Positions 23,232 through 34,053 of a stretch of DNA of 64,000 nt are shown one piece after another. The notes beneath the pieces are model-generated. The model made no database searches. It saw nothing but the letters and a program-made list of their open reading frames with translations, and had not been told where the DNA came from. The stretch comes from Aedes albopictus. Its lineage: Eukaryota; Arthropoda; Insecta; Diptera; Culicidae. Position numbers and translations under genes: made by a program. How positions within the stretch are numbered: position 1 is the first letter of the stretch; the number at the start of each line of letters is the position of its first letter. The DNA lies in NCBI RefSeq assembly GCF_035046485.1, contig NC_085137.1:14971346-15035345 (forward strand). Reading direction: 5' to 3'.

Positions 23232-23401
23232 AGGGGCTGTCCATAAACCACGTGGTCATGAGGGGGGGGGGGGGGGTTTGGCCAATGACCATTTTGTATG
23301 GACGAAAAAAAAAAGTATGGACTAATGACCACGCGGGGGGGGGGGGGGGGGGGGTTGAGAAGCCCCAAAAAAAATGACCACGTGGTTTATGGACAGCCCC
23401 T
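23232..23401. mobile_element. G-rich hairpin MITE in the RT
   Basis: 28-bp inverted arms (AGGGGCTGTCCATAAACC at the outer end, then ACGTGGTCAT) enclose runs of about 15 and 20 G (23262-23276, 23335-23354). Taking it out rejoins the LINE frame (SER to EVVGRW). Related CTGTCCATAAAC ends occur at 26774, 38043 and 58988. Confidence 0.8.
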
Positions 23402-24605
23402 ACGTTCGCTCGTGAGAATATTCCCGTGATTATCTCGGCACATGTCGGCTTGTGGCACAATGCCTCTGCGCGAGCGGTTCAGCTTCTCGTAGAACTTTCG
23501 TGTGTCCTTAGCGCGGTACAGCTCTTCCATCGCTTCGCGATCTCGTTCTTCGTGCTGGCGCTTCTTCATCCGGAAGACTGAGTTCTGCCAGTTCCGCGCC
23601 TGTTTGTAACGTGCCTCATTCGCTCTCGTACGGTGTTGCAGCATTCTCGCCCATGCTGCATTCTTCTCGTTTTTCAACTGTTCACATTCGCCGTCGTACC
23701 AGTCGTTTCTGTGATTCGGAATCGCGAAGCCTAGTGCTGTAGCCAAGGTACTACCTATGGCGGATCGGATGTCCCTTCAGCCATCTTCAAGTGTAGCTGC
23801 GCCAAGCTGCTCTTCCGTTGGTAGGGCCACTGCAAACTGCTGCGCGTAGTCTTGAGCCACTTCTACGTTACGCAGCTGTTGATGTTGAGCCGTGGCGTTC
23901 GACTTCGACGCGTGGTGATAACTGTCGAATGTTTTGAGCGCATGCATACAGCGACTAAATAGTGACGCGAATCTATATGCGCACTGCGGTATGTGCGGAC
24001 ATTGGTTATATCCGAGAAGAATTTACCGTCGATTAGAACGTGGTCGATTTGGTTTTCTGTTTGGTGGTCGGGTGATCTCCAGGTGACTTTGTGCCAACAC
24101 TAAAATGTGTCTTGTTGTAATCGCTGTATAACGTGCTTGCTGTGTATCCGTCATTGAACGCATAATTTTCATTCATCTCGATGTTTAATAATCTGGAAGT
24201 GCTGTGCAACGTATTTACTCTTATCTGTGCTTCAAGACTTAATCCATAAAAATCTTTTAACTGTTGAATTAGTTGCCTAAATTTCGATTAAAACTCTTGA
24301 TCACTGCCGTATACGACCGTTGATTACCACCAGTTCGTCATTGTATTTGCTACTTGTCATGGGTTGCCAAAAGTGTTTGCAGACCATCAACAAAAACGAA
24401 ATGTACGCTGTGTGTAAAGGCAAATGCTCTAAACGCTTCCATGCATTATCTGTTGGTTTGGACGAAGACCAATGGAACGCACTAGAAAATAATGTTATTT
24501 GGATGTGTGCCTGCTGCATGGCTGACTTCTGTGAATACCGTGATCGCCGAGAGCCGACTCGAGATGCTAACGAAAACCAATCAGTGCACGAAGAGATCAT
24601 GGAAT

Positions 24606-24963
24606 AGGAGGCAATCAGTGAAGTACTAGATTGAAAGTAGTGAGCTTAATTTTTGTATGGTGAGATGATCATATCTCCATTTCTGCAATGAAATGGTGCA
24701 AACAGCGTGGGTTATATGATTTCTTGCCTAATTTGATGCTGGTTGAGCAAAAGCTTGGGTAACTGTGTTGTTGTATTATTTATTTCTTGCAACTTCAACA
24801 ACACAGTAACCCAAACTTTTGCTCAACCAGCATCAAATTAGGCAAGAAATCATACAACCCACGCTGTTTGCACCATTTCATTGCAGAAATGGAGAAATGA
24901 TCATCTCACCATACAAAAATCCAGCTCACTACTTTCAATCTAGTACTTCACTGATTGCCTCCT
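24606..24963. mobile_element. Perfect-hairpin MITE in ORF1 (358 bp)
   Basis: AGGAGGCAATCAGTGAAG and its complement bound two ~165-bp arms pairing almost throughout, with a small loop near 24780. AT occurs at both flanks, and removing the element with one AT rejoins the ORF1 frame (ATGGAA to TTGAAAGC). Confidence 0.8.
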
Positions 24964-25066
24964 ATTGAAAGCAAAAGTGGGAGCGATTTTGGACACGTTA
25001 GCAGCAATGACCGTAAAACTACCTGCACCAGAAAAGAATGTAGAGGAACAAAGCCCAAAATGCCAA

Positions 25067-25717
25067 GATGGGGTAAAATGGCCCAACTCATAAAATCATT
25101 CCTGAATGGGATTTGATTATTACTATAGGTGAATGGTGTTAAGATATGTTTGCATCGAACATTCTTCTAGAAGCTAGGCCACCAAACCCACGAAAAATCT
25201 TTTGATTTCCCAATGAAAATTGGCAACTTCCGGTTTTTCGTGCTTGCAATTAAGGTTTTCTTGTGATTTTATTACGAGCCAAGTGTTTCCAACGAGATTG
25301 AGGCATACATGGAGACGCATGGTTGTTGATGTCTACGCTTTCTATGTTAGGGGTCATTCAAATATTACGATCATCGTTTTGAGGGGAGGGGGGTAACACT
25401 TCATTTATTGAGTATACGAAAAAAGCGGGACGGAGGGGGGAAAAGGAGTCGCAAATGCCCGAAAACTGATGGACGTAATTATTGAATGTTTTCATGAAGT
25501 GGCATCTTACCCCATGGCAGATGGTCATTTTGCACCACTTCCGTTTCACGAATCAGTTTTTAAAATCGCTAAAAATCGATGAAAATGCAATAATTTAGTG
25601 AATAGTTTTGCTGAAGTATCGAGCAAATATTGTCTAGTTACTGTTACCACTTCGAAAGCCTAACAAATGAGGCTAATTATCATTGAAAACGGCATTTTAC
25701 CCTACTTGACCCTACAT
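25067..25717. mobile_element. GGGTAAAATGG-type MITE in ORF1
   Basis: The left end ATGGGGTAAAATGGCCC pairs loosely with the right-end complement GGGTAAAATGCC and TAGGGTCAAG. The LINE ORF1 frame resumes beyond it at LHRHSTPISS. It contains a further insertion at 25350-25487. Confidence 0.5.
25350..25487. mobile_element. Third-level nested MITE (CATTCAAATATTACG end)
   Basis: GTCATTCAAATATTACG at the left faces CGTAATTATTGAATG at the right around a G-rich centre, like the element at 5255-5416. Confidence 0.5.
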
Positions 25718-26385
25718 CGCCACTCTACTCCTATATCGTCGTCACCTAGTCCCCGCGGAGGATCCGATTCTTCAGAATACACACATGTGGATGTTTGCGA
25801 AACTGATGAACAACATTTGCAGAAGAACGTTGAAAGCACGTTTGAATTATTTCTCACAAATATCGATCCTAATGTGACAGACCATGGAATTAAATTGATG
25901 ATATCTCGCAGTCTTGACCTTAACAATACACATGAATTAGATGTAAAACGATTAGTTTCGAAAGGGATTGATTATTCTAAGCTCGATTATGTGTCTTTTA
26001 AAGTTGTTTTGAATGAGGATCAAAGAGGTATAGCTATGAATGATTCTACTTGGCCTCAAAAAGTTAGATTCCGCGAGTTTATCAATCGACACAACGATAC
26101 ATGGAAGCCTTAACATGTTTTACCAATGATATGCCTTAAAGTTTTGCCTATGCTGTATTTTTGAGTTTTGATTTGTTCGATGTATGTACGGTTTGTGATG
26201 AAAATTTGTTTATAATTGTTTGATCATAGGAAGTAGTCTTGTTAAAATTTCAACATGTGTTTTATATATTGTATGTATTTCGATATGTTTGAGACGTGTG
26301 ATCTAGTTTTAAGTTTTCATTGAGATCATTAATATCAGATGGCTATATAAATAAATACAAATACAAATAAATAAATAAAAAAAAC

Positions 26386-26985
26386 ACTCCTGTCTCGCCG
26401 GAGGGCCATCGTGCCAGTTCTGTTTAACGTCCCAACCAACACTGGGACGACCACGCTGATGGGGCTACCACCTTGGATCTAGCTGGGCGTGGTGCAGCGT
26501 TTCTTACTCAGCCGCTGGATGCCAGAACAGACGCTGTTTGAGCCGCACCTCCTTGGTGAACAGACGCTCGGGTCGTACCACCTCAATCTAGCTGAAGTCA
26601 GAAGGAAAACAGTGCCCAGGCTGCACTACCAGCTAAGCAGAGCTATGTTGGACGCTCTCCTTATCGACTCACCGTTTTGCAGACGGTAGATGCCTATCTT
26701 GTTATTAGTCGTCTTAGGACCATCATTTTTTTTTTTGAATCAGGCATATACATTTTTTGCAATATTTTAATAAGGGGCCGTCCATAAGCCACGTGGTCAT
26801 ATATGCAAGCATGATGACTCAGGTGGTGGAGCAGCTCCGACTATGCTCTGCAATCTATATGATGTCTCCAAGGTAGATCGAAATATAAACAACCATCCGC
26901 TCAACTCGTTTTGAAGGAAATCATCCCCAAACCTGACTTCGGCGAAGGCGCAACACATATTCGTGCAGGTTAGTGATAAGGCAGT
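26386..26985. other. Moderately GC-rich repeat-like stretch, unidentified
   Basis: 26386-26710 (TCGCCGGAGGGCCATCG...) has the texture of a LINE untranslated region and one 66-codon frame without a known domain. A CCGTCCATAAGCCACGTGG half-site of the hairpin MITE family lies at 26774. Confidence 0.35.
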
Positions 26986-27158
26986 ATACACACTTAGATT
27001 CAGTTTCGTTGTTCGGTAATTTTTTTGCTGGAAAAATTCGGTAATGCGAAAAAACTACCGTTTTACGGTAAAGATGATCAATTTTACAAGAGTTCGGTAA
27101 TATTATTACCGATTGATTTGTGATTTCATATATGGACAGCATCATATGCATGATCATA

Positions 27159-27705
27159 CAGTGTCGGACAAAATAATAAGACCAGCGGTCCTATTCCATA
27201 CAAAATGGCCAAATTTGACGATATGGTACTCGGTTTCTGGTAAACCGATTTGGCTGAAATTTTGACAGCCGACTTCGAATTACGGGAATTTTGATTTGTA
27301 TTAAATTGATTGAGTTATGTTCACTACTTCCAAAGTTACAGATATACGGTGCGACAAAATTCTAATGGTTATATGTTGCCAATTCAATAAAAATATCCCC
27401 AAGTTTAAATGGCATCCTTAATTTTAGTATTTGTTCATCAATCATCAAGTATCAGATACTCTCAAATATCCTTTGGTAATGGTAATCTGAAAGTGGTCCT
27501 ATTATTTTGTCGTTTCGTATATCTGTAACTTTTGATGTAGTGAACAGAACTCAATCAATCAAATACAAATCAAAATTCACGTAACTCCATGGCGGCTGTC
27601 AAAATTTCAGCCAAATTGGTCCACTAGAAATCGAGCCTCAGATCGTCAAACTTGGCCATTTTGTATGAAAAATGGCTGGTGGTCTTATTGTTTTGTCCGA
27701 CACTG
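27159..27705. mobile_element. Tc1/mariner-type MITE, CAGTGTCGGACAAAAT termini
   Basis: The inverted ends CAGTGTCGGACAAAATAA / TTGTTTTGTCCGACACTG extend inward over the CCATACAAAATGGCCAA region. TA flanks at 27157-27158 and 27706-27707. No transposase. Confidence 0.8.
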
Positions 27706-28309
27706 TATGTCAAAAAAAATCACAGTATGAACTGTAAAAGCGAACAATTACCGTATACTGTAAGAAACATTACTGAACATCTTGTAAATCACACCTTACT
27801 TTACCGAAGTTCGGTACAGTTGCCAGCAACATTTGCGAAACGTCAAACTGGCAAAAGTTGACATTTTATATCGATTTTAGTAGTTCATAGTTTTTTTTAT
27901 CCTCTGAAAAATCGGTAAATCTAAACATCTTGCCACCAGATATTTGTAAATTTTTTAAGCGCAGCATCCTGTTTGTTGTAATTGAGTAAGTATCCATAAA
28001 TTATAGCAGCTATTCCTCAATCAAATAATCAGCATTTTGTTCCAGCTCCTCCAGATGTTTACGTGGTGGACCGGGGTGGAAGCTTACTTCGCGTCGTACT
28101 TCAAATTAGTACCGAGGCAAAATAAGTAAGATTGACAAAATTATCGATTTTTTTTTTTGCAAAATTTGATAAATAAAAACATTTAAACTCTCCAAGCTGC
28201 ATTTTTCTGTTTTGCATGTACCGAAAATCTGTAAAATATCATAAAGAAAACATTGAATTAACGAAATTCTACGGTAATTTTTAAACCCTCATTACCGAAG
28301 AGTACGGTA

Positions 28310-29214
28310 GGGGAGACTGAGGAGACTTGATCCCTGGGGAGACTTGTTCCCCCCATATTTTCTCGGAATCAAAAACAGTTTTCTTCCTGCATATTTTTTC
28401 CAAAACGACATCTGGACAGACGACAATGTTTTGGCTACAATTTATTTTAATTGTGTATTGCATTATGTTTTAATGGTCGATGGTTTGTTTTCAGTCTTTC
28501 AGAAATCTTTTAGGCGATTCCAAAAAATCTCAATAACTTTGTGAAAATTGAACCAAATCGTGTCAAAATTTCACAGCACATAGTATAAATAAAGTACTAT
28601 CAAACGTATTTATTCAAATAAGGCTGTTATATAAATATTTCAATTAATGTAGCTTAGTGTATACAACAGTGACATAGGGAGACTTGATCCCTCGAGGATT
28701 ACACACACATTATACATGTGAAAAATAAAATTCAATTTGGAAACCTCTATTTACTCGGAATACTAGTATATTCAATGATAAAACGTGTTAGATAATTATT
28801 ATTTTAGTACAAACCATGAAAAGAGGGATCAAGTCTCCACATTTTCAAGATACGGTATATCCTTAACAATTTAAGGAAATCTTAAAATTTCAAATACACC
28901 GTATGCATCAAAAAGGTAAGAAAACTTGAAAAGAAAATGAATAGGAAACTCCTGGAGTTATTTTCCCTTTAAATTAATCATGTGCTCAAAAGGGGATCAA
29001 TTTTGACCCATTTTTGAAAAATTCATCATAAGACATGCCTCCATAAAAACACAGTTTTGAAAACTTTAACAATAATTTGAAGTCCTTCTGTTTTGTATAA
29101 ACTTGCAATAGATGTTTACCTGCTATTCTGTACGAAAAATGGATTTAGTTTTGTGTTTTTTCTTGAAGTTACAGGCAAATTAAGAAAAAGGGATCAAGTC
29201 TCCCCAGTCTCCCC
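28310..29214. mobile_element. MITE with GGGGAGACTGRGGAGAC termini
   Basis: The ends GGGGAGACTGAGGAGACT and AGTCTCCCCAGTCTCCCC continue into TTGATCCC/GGGATCAA. TA at 28308-28309 and 29215-29216. An internal copy of AGGGAGACTTGATCCC sits at about 28677. Confidence 0.75.
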
Positions 29215-29352
29215 TAATTTTTGACAGCCTTCGAAAATTTATTTTACCGGATGTTCGGTACACATTTAGAGTACCGAACGGATTAAAGAACGTTCAGCTG
29301 TTGAGAATTCGGTAAAAAATTACCGAATACTGTAAAAAAATCTAAGTGTGTA

Positions 29353-29942
29353 TGTCTGCCGAAACTAGATCCACATTGGTTTACTACACACCTTCTTTCA
29401 CTTGTCGGTATGTGTATCGGAATGTGGAGAAAAGCAGCCGCTACTACCATACAAGCAAATCAAAGTCCAGCCACCCAATCGCAAAAAGCAGAAATGTTCA
29501 ACAGTATGACTACCTGAATATCAATATCCAACGTCAAGCGATAGGCATTCGTCTGATCATCTCCACATCGCACATGGACAGTGCGAAAGTAGGCTCGTCT
29601 GGATAAGCAGATGTGTGAACTAATAGATCGAACACCAACATCTTCTGGTTCAAACAAACAGAGCTGTGTGATCATCACACAGAAGCAATCATCACTGGAT
29701 GGCGCAATTATAAACACAAAGCCGGAGACATGCTCAACATATCGGATACGTTCGAGCTTGCATTCAGGAGAATGTAAACAGAGCGAACAGGTTCGAGGGT
29801 CCGAATTCACCACACACTCAAGCTCCAAGATATACAACAGAGAAGGCTTAAACAGTTTGGCCCAATCACCACTCCATGGACTAAACTTCATATGTGTGTG
29901 CTTTGAATACAGTTGGAACACTGTATTCTGATCTATCGCGGA
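29353..29942. other. Unassigned stretch before the LTR
   Basis: Both strands have long frames (163 codons minus, 106 plus) fully overlapping and without known domains. Not called as genes. Confidence 0.3.
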
Positions 29943-31266
29943 TGTTGTCATGGGGCGACGATAATCAACACTTTATCCGGAGCACTGGGCTCCAAAATTT
30001 TGCATACTCGGCTTAATCAATCAACGATTTCATCGGTCAAAAATAACAAGGGCAGTAACGTACTGCAATCGCGAACCATTCTGAGCACAGGGCTCAATTG
30101 GTTCCTTCCAGGTTCCAAAACAGGTTTTGGATGTAACGAAGTTGTTTCGATACTCGGAGCATGGGCTCCACGACCAATCGCAAGCCTTCGAGGTAGCAGG
30201 GTTGCCTCGACGTCCCGGGCATTGGGCCCAAGGTCTTTTGATCAAACGCAAGTCATATCCAGCCAATTACACACGGAGCACTGGGCTCTACTGGTTCAAT
30301 CAAGGTTCCAACACGGGTTTGGGACCGTCGAAGTTCCACAGTTTCTTCGATCTCAGGAGCGTGGGCTCTTTGGCAACATTTTCAGCCTAGGGTTACCTCG
30401 GCATCCGGAGCAACGGGCTCCAACGGTTTACAAGGCACTGCGGTTTACCCAAGGTTTCAACGGATTTGGAACCGTCGAAGTAGCAGGGTTACTTCGATAT
30501 CCGGAGCGTGAGCTCCATAGTCTCTGCTTTCAAATACCAAACTTTCAACAAGGTTACTCCAAGAAATTCGACATCCAAGACTCGGACATGCGGAATGCGG
30601 GTGCATGCGGTGGTGCATATCCTCCTAGGTACAACGAACACCCGACCCAGGATTTCCACGGCGGGTGAGAATGACCCGTCTCCTCTATAAATGAAACGCC
30701 ATCAAATTTTGGGAATGCATGTGTAAAAATTCAACGCTTTCGGAAATAATACAGAAACTGAAGCAGTTTCTGGGTGGGTGAGGATGTTTGGGAGCATCAT
30801 TGCCCACCCAGAGGTTCAACCCTGGATGCAGTTGGGAAACATTTTATCCCACTGTACATGCACACTACTACAAGTAATCAGGTGAAGAGAAGATACAGTA
30901 TTACGCAATTTAAGGGAGGTATACTTAAGAGCAGATAAGGGAACACTAGGCAGTAGGAGTTTGACCTCTGGGCCGCCAATAATGGCATATTGTAAATAGA
31001 TTTTAACGTGTTTTAATATAAGTGTCCGTTGTAAATATATGTATCGTGTGGAATAAAGGTGTTTAAGTACGGTTAACTAGTTTCACGTCGCGAGTTATAA
31101 TTGGTGAATTCCGGAGAATTATGCCCACTGTTACCCAACCAGAAAGGGGAACCTAAGTCGTCCCGATGATCCCCCCCTTTTGGTTACTTCTGGAAATCCT
31201 AAGGAACTTCCCAATCGTGTTGGGGGATTGAGGAACCAATTACAGTCCACTCCAAAACCGTCAACA
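29943..31266 (+). repeat. Putative 1.3-kb LTR of a tRNA-His-primed retroelement
   Basis: TGTTGTCATGGGGC... starts it and ...CCGTCAACA ends it, giving TGTTG/CAACA termini. A CTATAAATG box near 30685 and AATAAA at about 31052 are placed as expected for promoter and poly(A) signal. A primer site follows directly at 31268. Only one copy is in the window, so the left edge is inferred from the terminal motif. Confidence 0.55.
29979..30516 (+). repeat. Array of eight small hairpins in the LTR
   Basis: Stems of the form GGAGC-N4-5-GGCTCC occur at 29979, 30082, 30156, 30217, 30275, 30356, 30407 and 30503. The one at 30217 changes both sides together (GGGC...GCCC). Five are preceded by a second stem such as TCGAAGTA...TACTTCGA, which also varies in pairs (TCGAGGTA...TGCCTCGA). 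Confidence 0.65.
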
Positions 31267-31267
31267 T

Positions 31268-31285
31268 TGGTGCCGTGACCAGGAT
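31268..31285 (+). other. Primer binding site, tRNA-His type
   Basis: TGGTGCCGTGACCAGGAT is complementary to the 3' end expected for tRNA-His (ATCCTGGTCACGGCA plus CCA). It starts one base after the LTR end. Confidence 0.7.
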
Positions 31286-32050
31286 GGCATCTGGAGACGA
31301 TTACCGGACGTCGGAAGAAGCTACTCGCTAGACTGCGAGGATCGTCGTCGTCAACCCAACAGTGAGCACATCACCCGAGACATGTGCGTCTTTCCGTTAG
31401 GACCGTTGCGTCCACCGTCGGACCCGTGTATCATCCCGTTTGGATCCCTGCATCCCCGTCGCACCCCTGCGTCCATCCCCAGGCCGCAGTGCCACTTTTC
31501 GGACCGAAGCGTCATCCCATCGGGCCGCAGCGCCATTTCGTCGGACTCCAGCATTGAAGCACAGTAGACGCTGGAAAAAGGAATTCTGGCCTACCACTCC
31601 GAGAAGTTAGGCCGAGCTAGCGAATAGCAAGAATCTCCCGTCCATCATCCACAATTCGTAAGTGCCAGCTAGTACCCCGGATTTCCGATCCTGCACTGGG
31701 AGTAGTCGGATCAAGTTGTAGCCACAACAGGAAACTCCGGTCGGTGACACCAGAGCACAGGACAAACCTCTTCCATTAGTTAAGCCTAATCATCGTATCG
31801 GGGATCCAAGAACCAGCCAACCTAACCGCAGTAAAATCAAGCCATCCATCCACATGACGACGATCAACCCCTGCACATATCCAGCCAGCATAACGAGTGA
31901 TCGTGCCAGTCCTACCTACAAGCAAGCGCAAAACAACCGAAGCCGTTACCGAAGATTGTACCTACAACAACGAGCGCGTATCGATCGTGCAGCCGACTCC
32001 GAGCAATGCGAATATAGAAACATTGGCCCCAACAGGTACGAAGATACTTT
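31286..32050 (+). pseudogene. Decayed leader and gag start of the tRNA-His-primed element
   Basis: An ATG at 31286 (MASGDDYRTSEEATR) runs into a stop after 15 codons. Then comes a ~20-bp tandem repeat at 31395-31555 (GGACCGNNGCGTCATCCC-like, about eight copies). A further open stretch at 31854-32084 has a basic composition (NNRSRYRRLYLQQRARIDR). No zinc knuckle or pol is present, so the clade cannot be fixed. Confidence 0.4.
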
Positions 32051-32087
32051 ATTGATGCCAAATCTACTGATATTTTACCCATGAATT

Positions 32088-32335
32088 TTTCCTTCTTTTA
32101 AATATAGGCTGTTCTTTCTAGTATCATTGCTAAAATAGTTTTTGGCGCTGAAACTGCTGATATTCAATTCATAAATTTTTCCTTCTTTAAAACATAGGCT
32201 ATTTTTTCTAGTTTCATTGTTAAACTAGTTTTTGGCAAATATTGTTGGAAAAGGTAGAAACAACGGCTAACTTTCAATTCGTCCTGATGACCTTCGGCCT
32301 AATGGCCTTCGGCCTAATGACCCAGCATCGAGCTG
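32088..32335. mobile_element. Modular MITE B, right part
   Basis: Two copies of TTTTTCCTTCTTTAAA followed by CATAGGCTRTTTTTTC lie ~97 bp apart (near 32087 and 32185). They are followed by tandem CCTTCGGCCTAATGG units at 32289-32325. The left terminus is missing or unrecognised. Confidence 0.5.
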
Positions 32336-32777
32336 GCCGTAATACATTCTTGAGAACGTTTCAAAGCTTATAAGTAAAGCATATTTTTTCAATGAAACCC
32401 CAAATATATCACGTACATCCTGCCAGTTTGGCATTTGAAATTTCTATAATTAAAATCAAATAAAGAGATATGAAGGTGAAGGTCTAGGGCCTTGGCCCTC
32501 AAGCAACCAACCAACTCCCAATACGAAAATGCTTTCATCTAGAGGCGTACTTATCATACTCACTCATCAGTATCACAGCCATTATATATCTATCCGTAGG
32601 AATATGCTTTTCCGTTGTTATAGTTCAATTTACTGAAACGTTGGTGTATGTACAGTTCATAAGTATGATTTCTATCGTACTCGTCAAACACCAGATTTCA
32701 ATCAAACCTCGGTTGAAAGCCACTGGTTCACATTTTCTGCAGCCAGCCGTCGTCGAATGGAACCCTGATAGCAGGTA

Positions 32778-34051
32778 AGGACTGTTCAATTTATAAAACG
32801 GACAACTTTACAAGGCTATAAAAAGAAGACGCGTAGTTCAAATTTAACCATCCTTGTTTCGTTGTTCAGTACATCATCTTTCATTATTGTAATCATTTTT
32901 TGAATCGAATAAAAATAGTTTTATTTTATAGAAAATCGGCCAGATGTTAAATGAGGTGAATTTTTCGATTACTGAAAATTAAAAATATATATAAAATTAC
33001 TGTTCACATATGGTATATCGCTTTTAATACCAAAAAAGTATGTGCCATGCTGCAGCAGAATGAGTAATAAACATTCTGGCAAAATTTAAACTCAATTGGG
33101 AAATTAAGTGTTGAGATATTAAAGTCCCTAGTGAGATTCGATTTTTTGAATAAAATTCAATTGTAAAGCAAAAAGGGCATGAAAATATGAAACAATCAAT
33201 TTTTTTATGCATCCAGTCGAAAGTGGGAATAATGTGGTTTTAAATGCAGAAAACTGCTTCTTAATAGCATTGCTGGTTTGGTTTCTGTGCGCCATTACAG
33301 ACACAGGAATCAAAACAGTTTCGTTCTTTGAAGGATCTTCCAAATAACAATGCAACCTAATGCAAATTTTGCATAACAATGATGTTCTAAATAAAAACTT
33401 TGCATCCGATTACTATTAAATAAGGTGTACAATAACATAGGACCAACTTTGTTGAAAATAAATAATAACAAGATTCGCTACAGTCGAGAATCTGCATCAA
33501 TGGAGCAAAAAGTATGAAATTTTTCAATATGACCATCTTTATGGATTAATTTTTTGATGAAAAATACAATTAAAAGTTATTTTTACTTCTGTATCATTCA
33601 AAGAGCAATATTCTACTACTCTGGACAAATTTTTTGCGAATCCGTGATGCTATTGCAAAACAGGACTTAAATGAACATTTTTTAATAATTTCCTTGAAAA
33701 CAAGGCAATTTGCTATATCAAGCTGGAGACTGCTTGGTGCATTATTACTGATCAACTATTGAGCTTTACCTTTAGTAGAATAGTATAAGATTCCAATACA
33801 TTGAAAATTTCATGGAAATGTGCATGTTAAGTATGTGGAAAGTTATGTCGAATTTTGAGAAATGGGTTTTTATTGATGTTTTACGAAAACCGCTTCAGTT
33901 ACACAATAAAGAACATTTTGCTCAATGTTATATTATTCCTACATTTGAGAATAGCTATAGAAACTTATGCAAAAAAATGATAATGATTTTATTGAAAAAT
34001 AAAAAAGATATCGCCCAAGCAAGTTGTCCGTTTTATAAATTGAACAGTCCT
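32778..34051. mobile_element. Mariner-sized element, 31-bp terminal inverted repeats
   Basis: AGGACTGTTCAATTTATAA... at the left and its perfect complement at the right bound 1,274 bp, with TA on each side (32776-32777, 34052-34053). The length equals a typical mariner, but no open transposase frame or D,D(34)D block is visible. Either the transposase is decayed or this is a non-coding derivative. Confidence 0.75.
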
Positions 34052-34053
34052 TA

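Larger units (their letters stand above)
21140..24110 (-). pseudogene. RTE-like LINE, 5'-truncated endonuclease-reverse transcriptase
   Basis: Reading down the minus strand from 24110: an APE endonuclease end (HKVTWRSPDHQTENQIDHV, then SDHYLV), a linker (EQLKNEKNAAWARML), and the RT thumb-palm region. The RT shows EEWKEGIVCPIYKKGD, GNYRAITLLSAAYKVL, IDFKSAYDTIDREQLW and RRGLRQGDGLSCLLFN. The catalytic box follows at about 21940, read as FADV instead of F/YADD. The C-terminal part has VYLGSLVTADND and RLRWTGHVIKM. Frames shift several times. Two insertions split it: 23232-23401 between endonuclease linker and RT, and 21954-22387 just before the catalytic box. The 3' end near 21140 shows TTACCTTACC-like repeats as in RTE tails. 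Clade assignment is from motif style only. Confidence 0.7.
24358..26382 (+). pseudogene. CR1/L2-type LINE ORF1 with PHD-like finger, no ORF2
   Basis: The likely start ATG at 24358 gives GCQKCLQTINKNEMY..., a C-x2-C ... C/H ... WMCACCM pattern of a PHD-like finger. The frame stops inside a hairpin MITE, resumes at 24966 (ELKAKVGAILDTLAAMTVK), is cut by a second MITE and resumes at about 25718. It ends LDYVSFKVVLNEDQ...WPQKVRFREF with stop at 26111-26113, which is the C-terminal pattern of ORF1 proteins in this LINE group. The 3' untranslated part then runs directly to an AAATAC/AAATA-rich tail at 26345-26382, so no endonuclease-RT ORF follows. Confidence 0.6.
26989..29350. mobile_element. MITE with CACACTTAGATT termini, two nested MITEs
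   Basis: CACACTTAGATT and AATCTAAGTGTG form the ends with TA on both sides (26987-26988, 29351-29352). The body has many (A)TTACCGAA/TTCGGTAAT words. Removing the two inserts leaves about 0.9 kb. Confidence 0.7.

Noticed and set aside
29460..29951. 163-codon minus-strand frame
   Set aside because: Fully overlapped by open frames on the other strand and without a domain; lies in a retroelement-rich stretch.
31351..31597. Coding frames over 31351-31597
   Set aside because: The region is a ~20-bp tandem repeat in a retroelement leader, with frames open on both strands.
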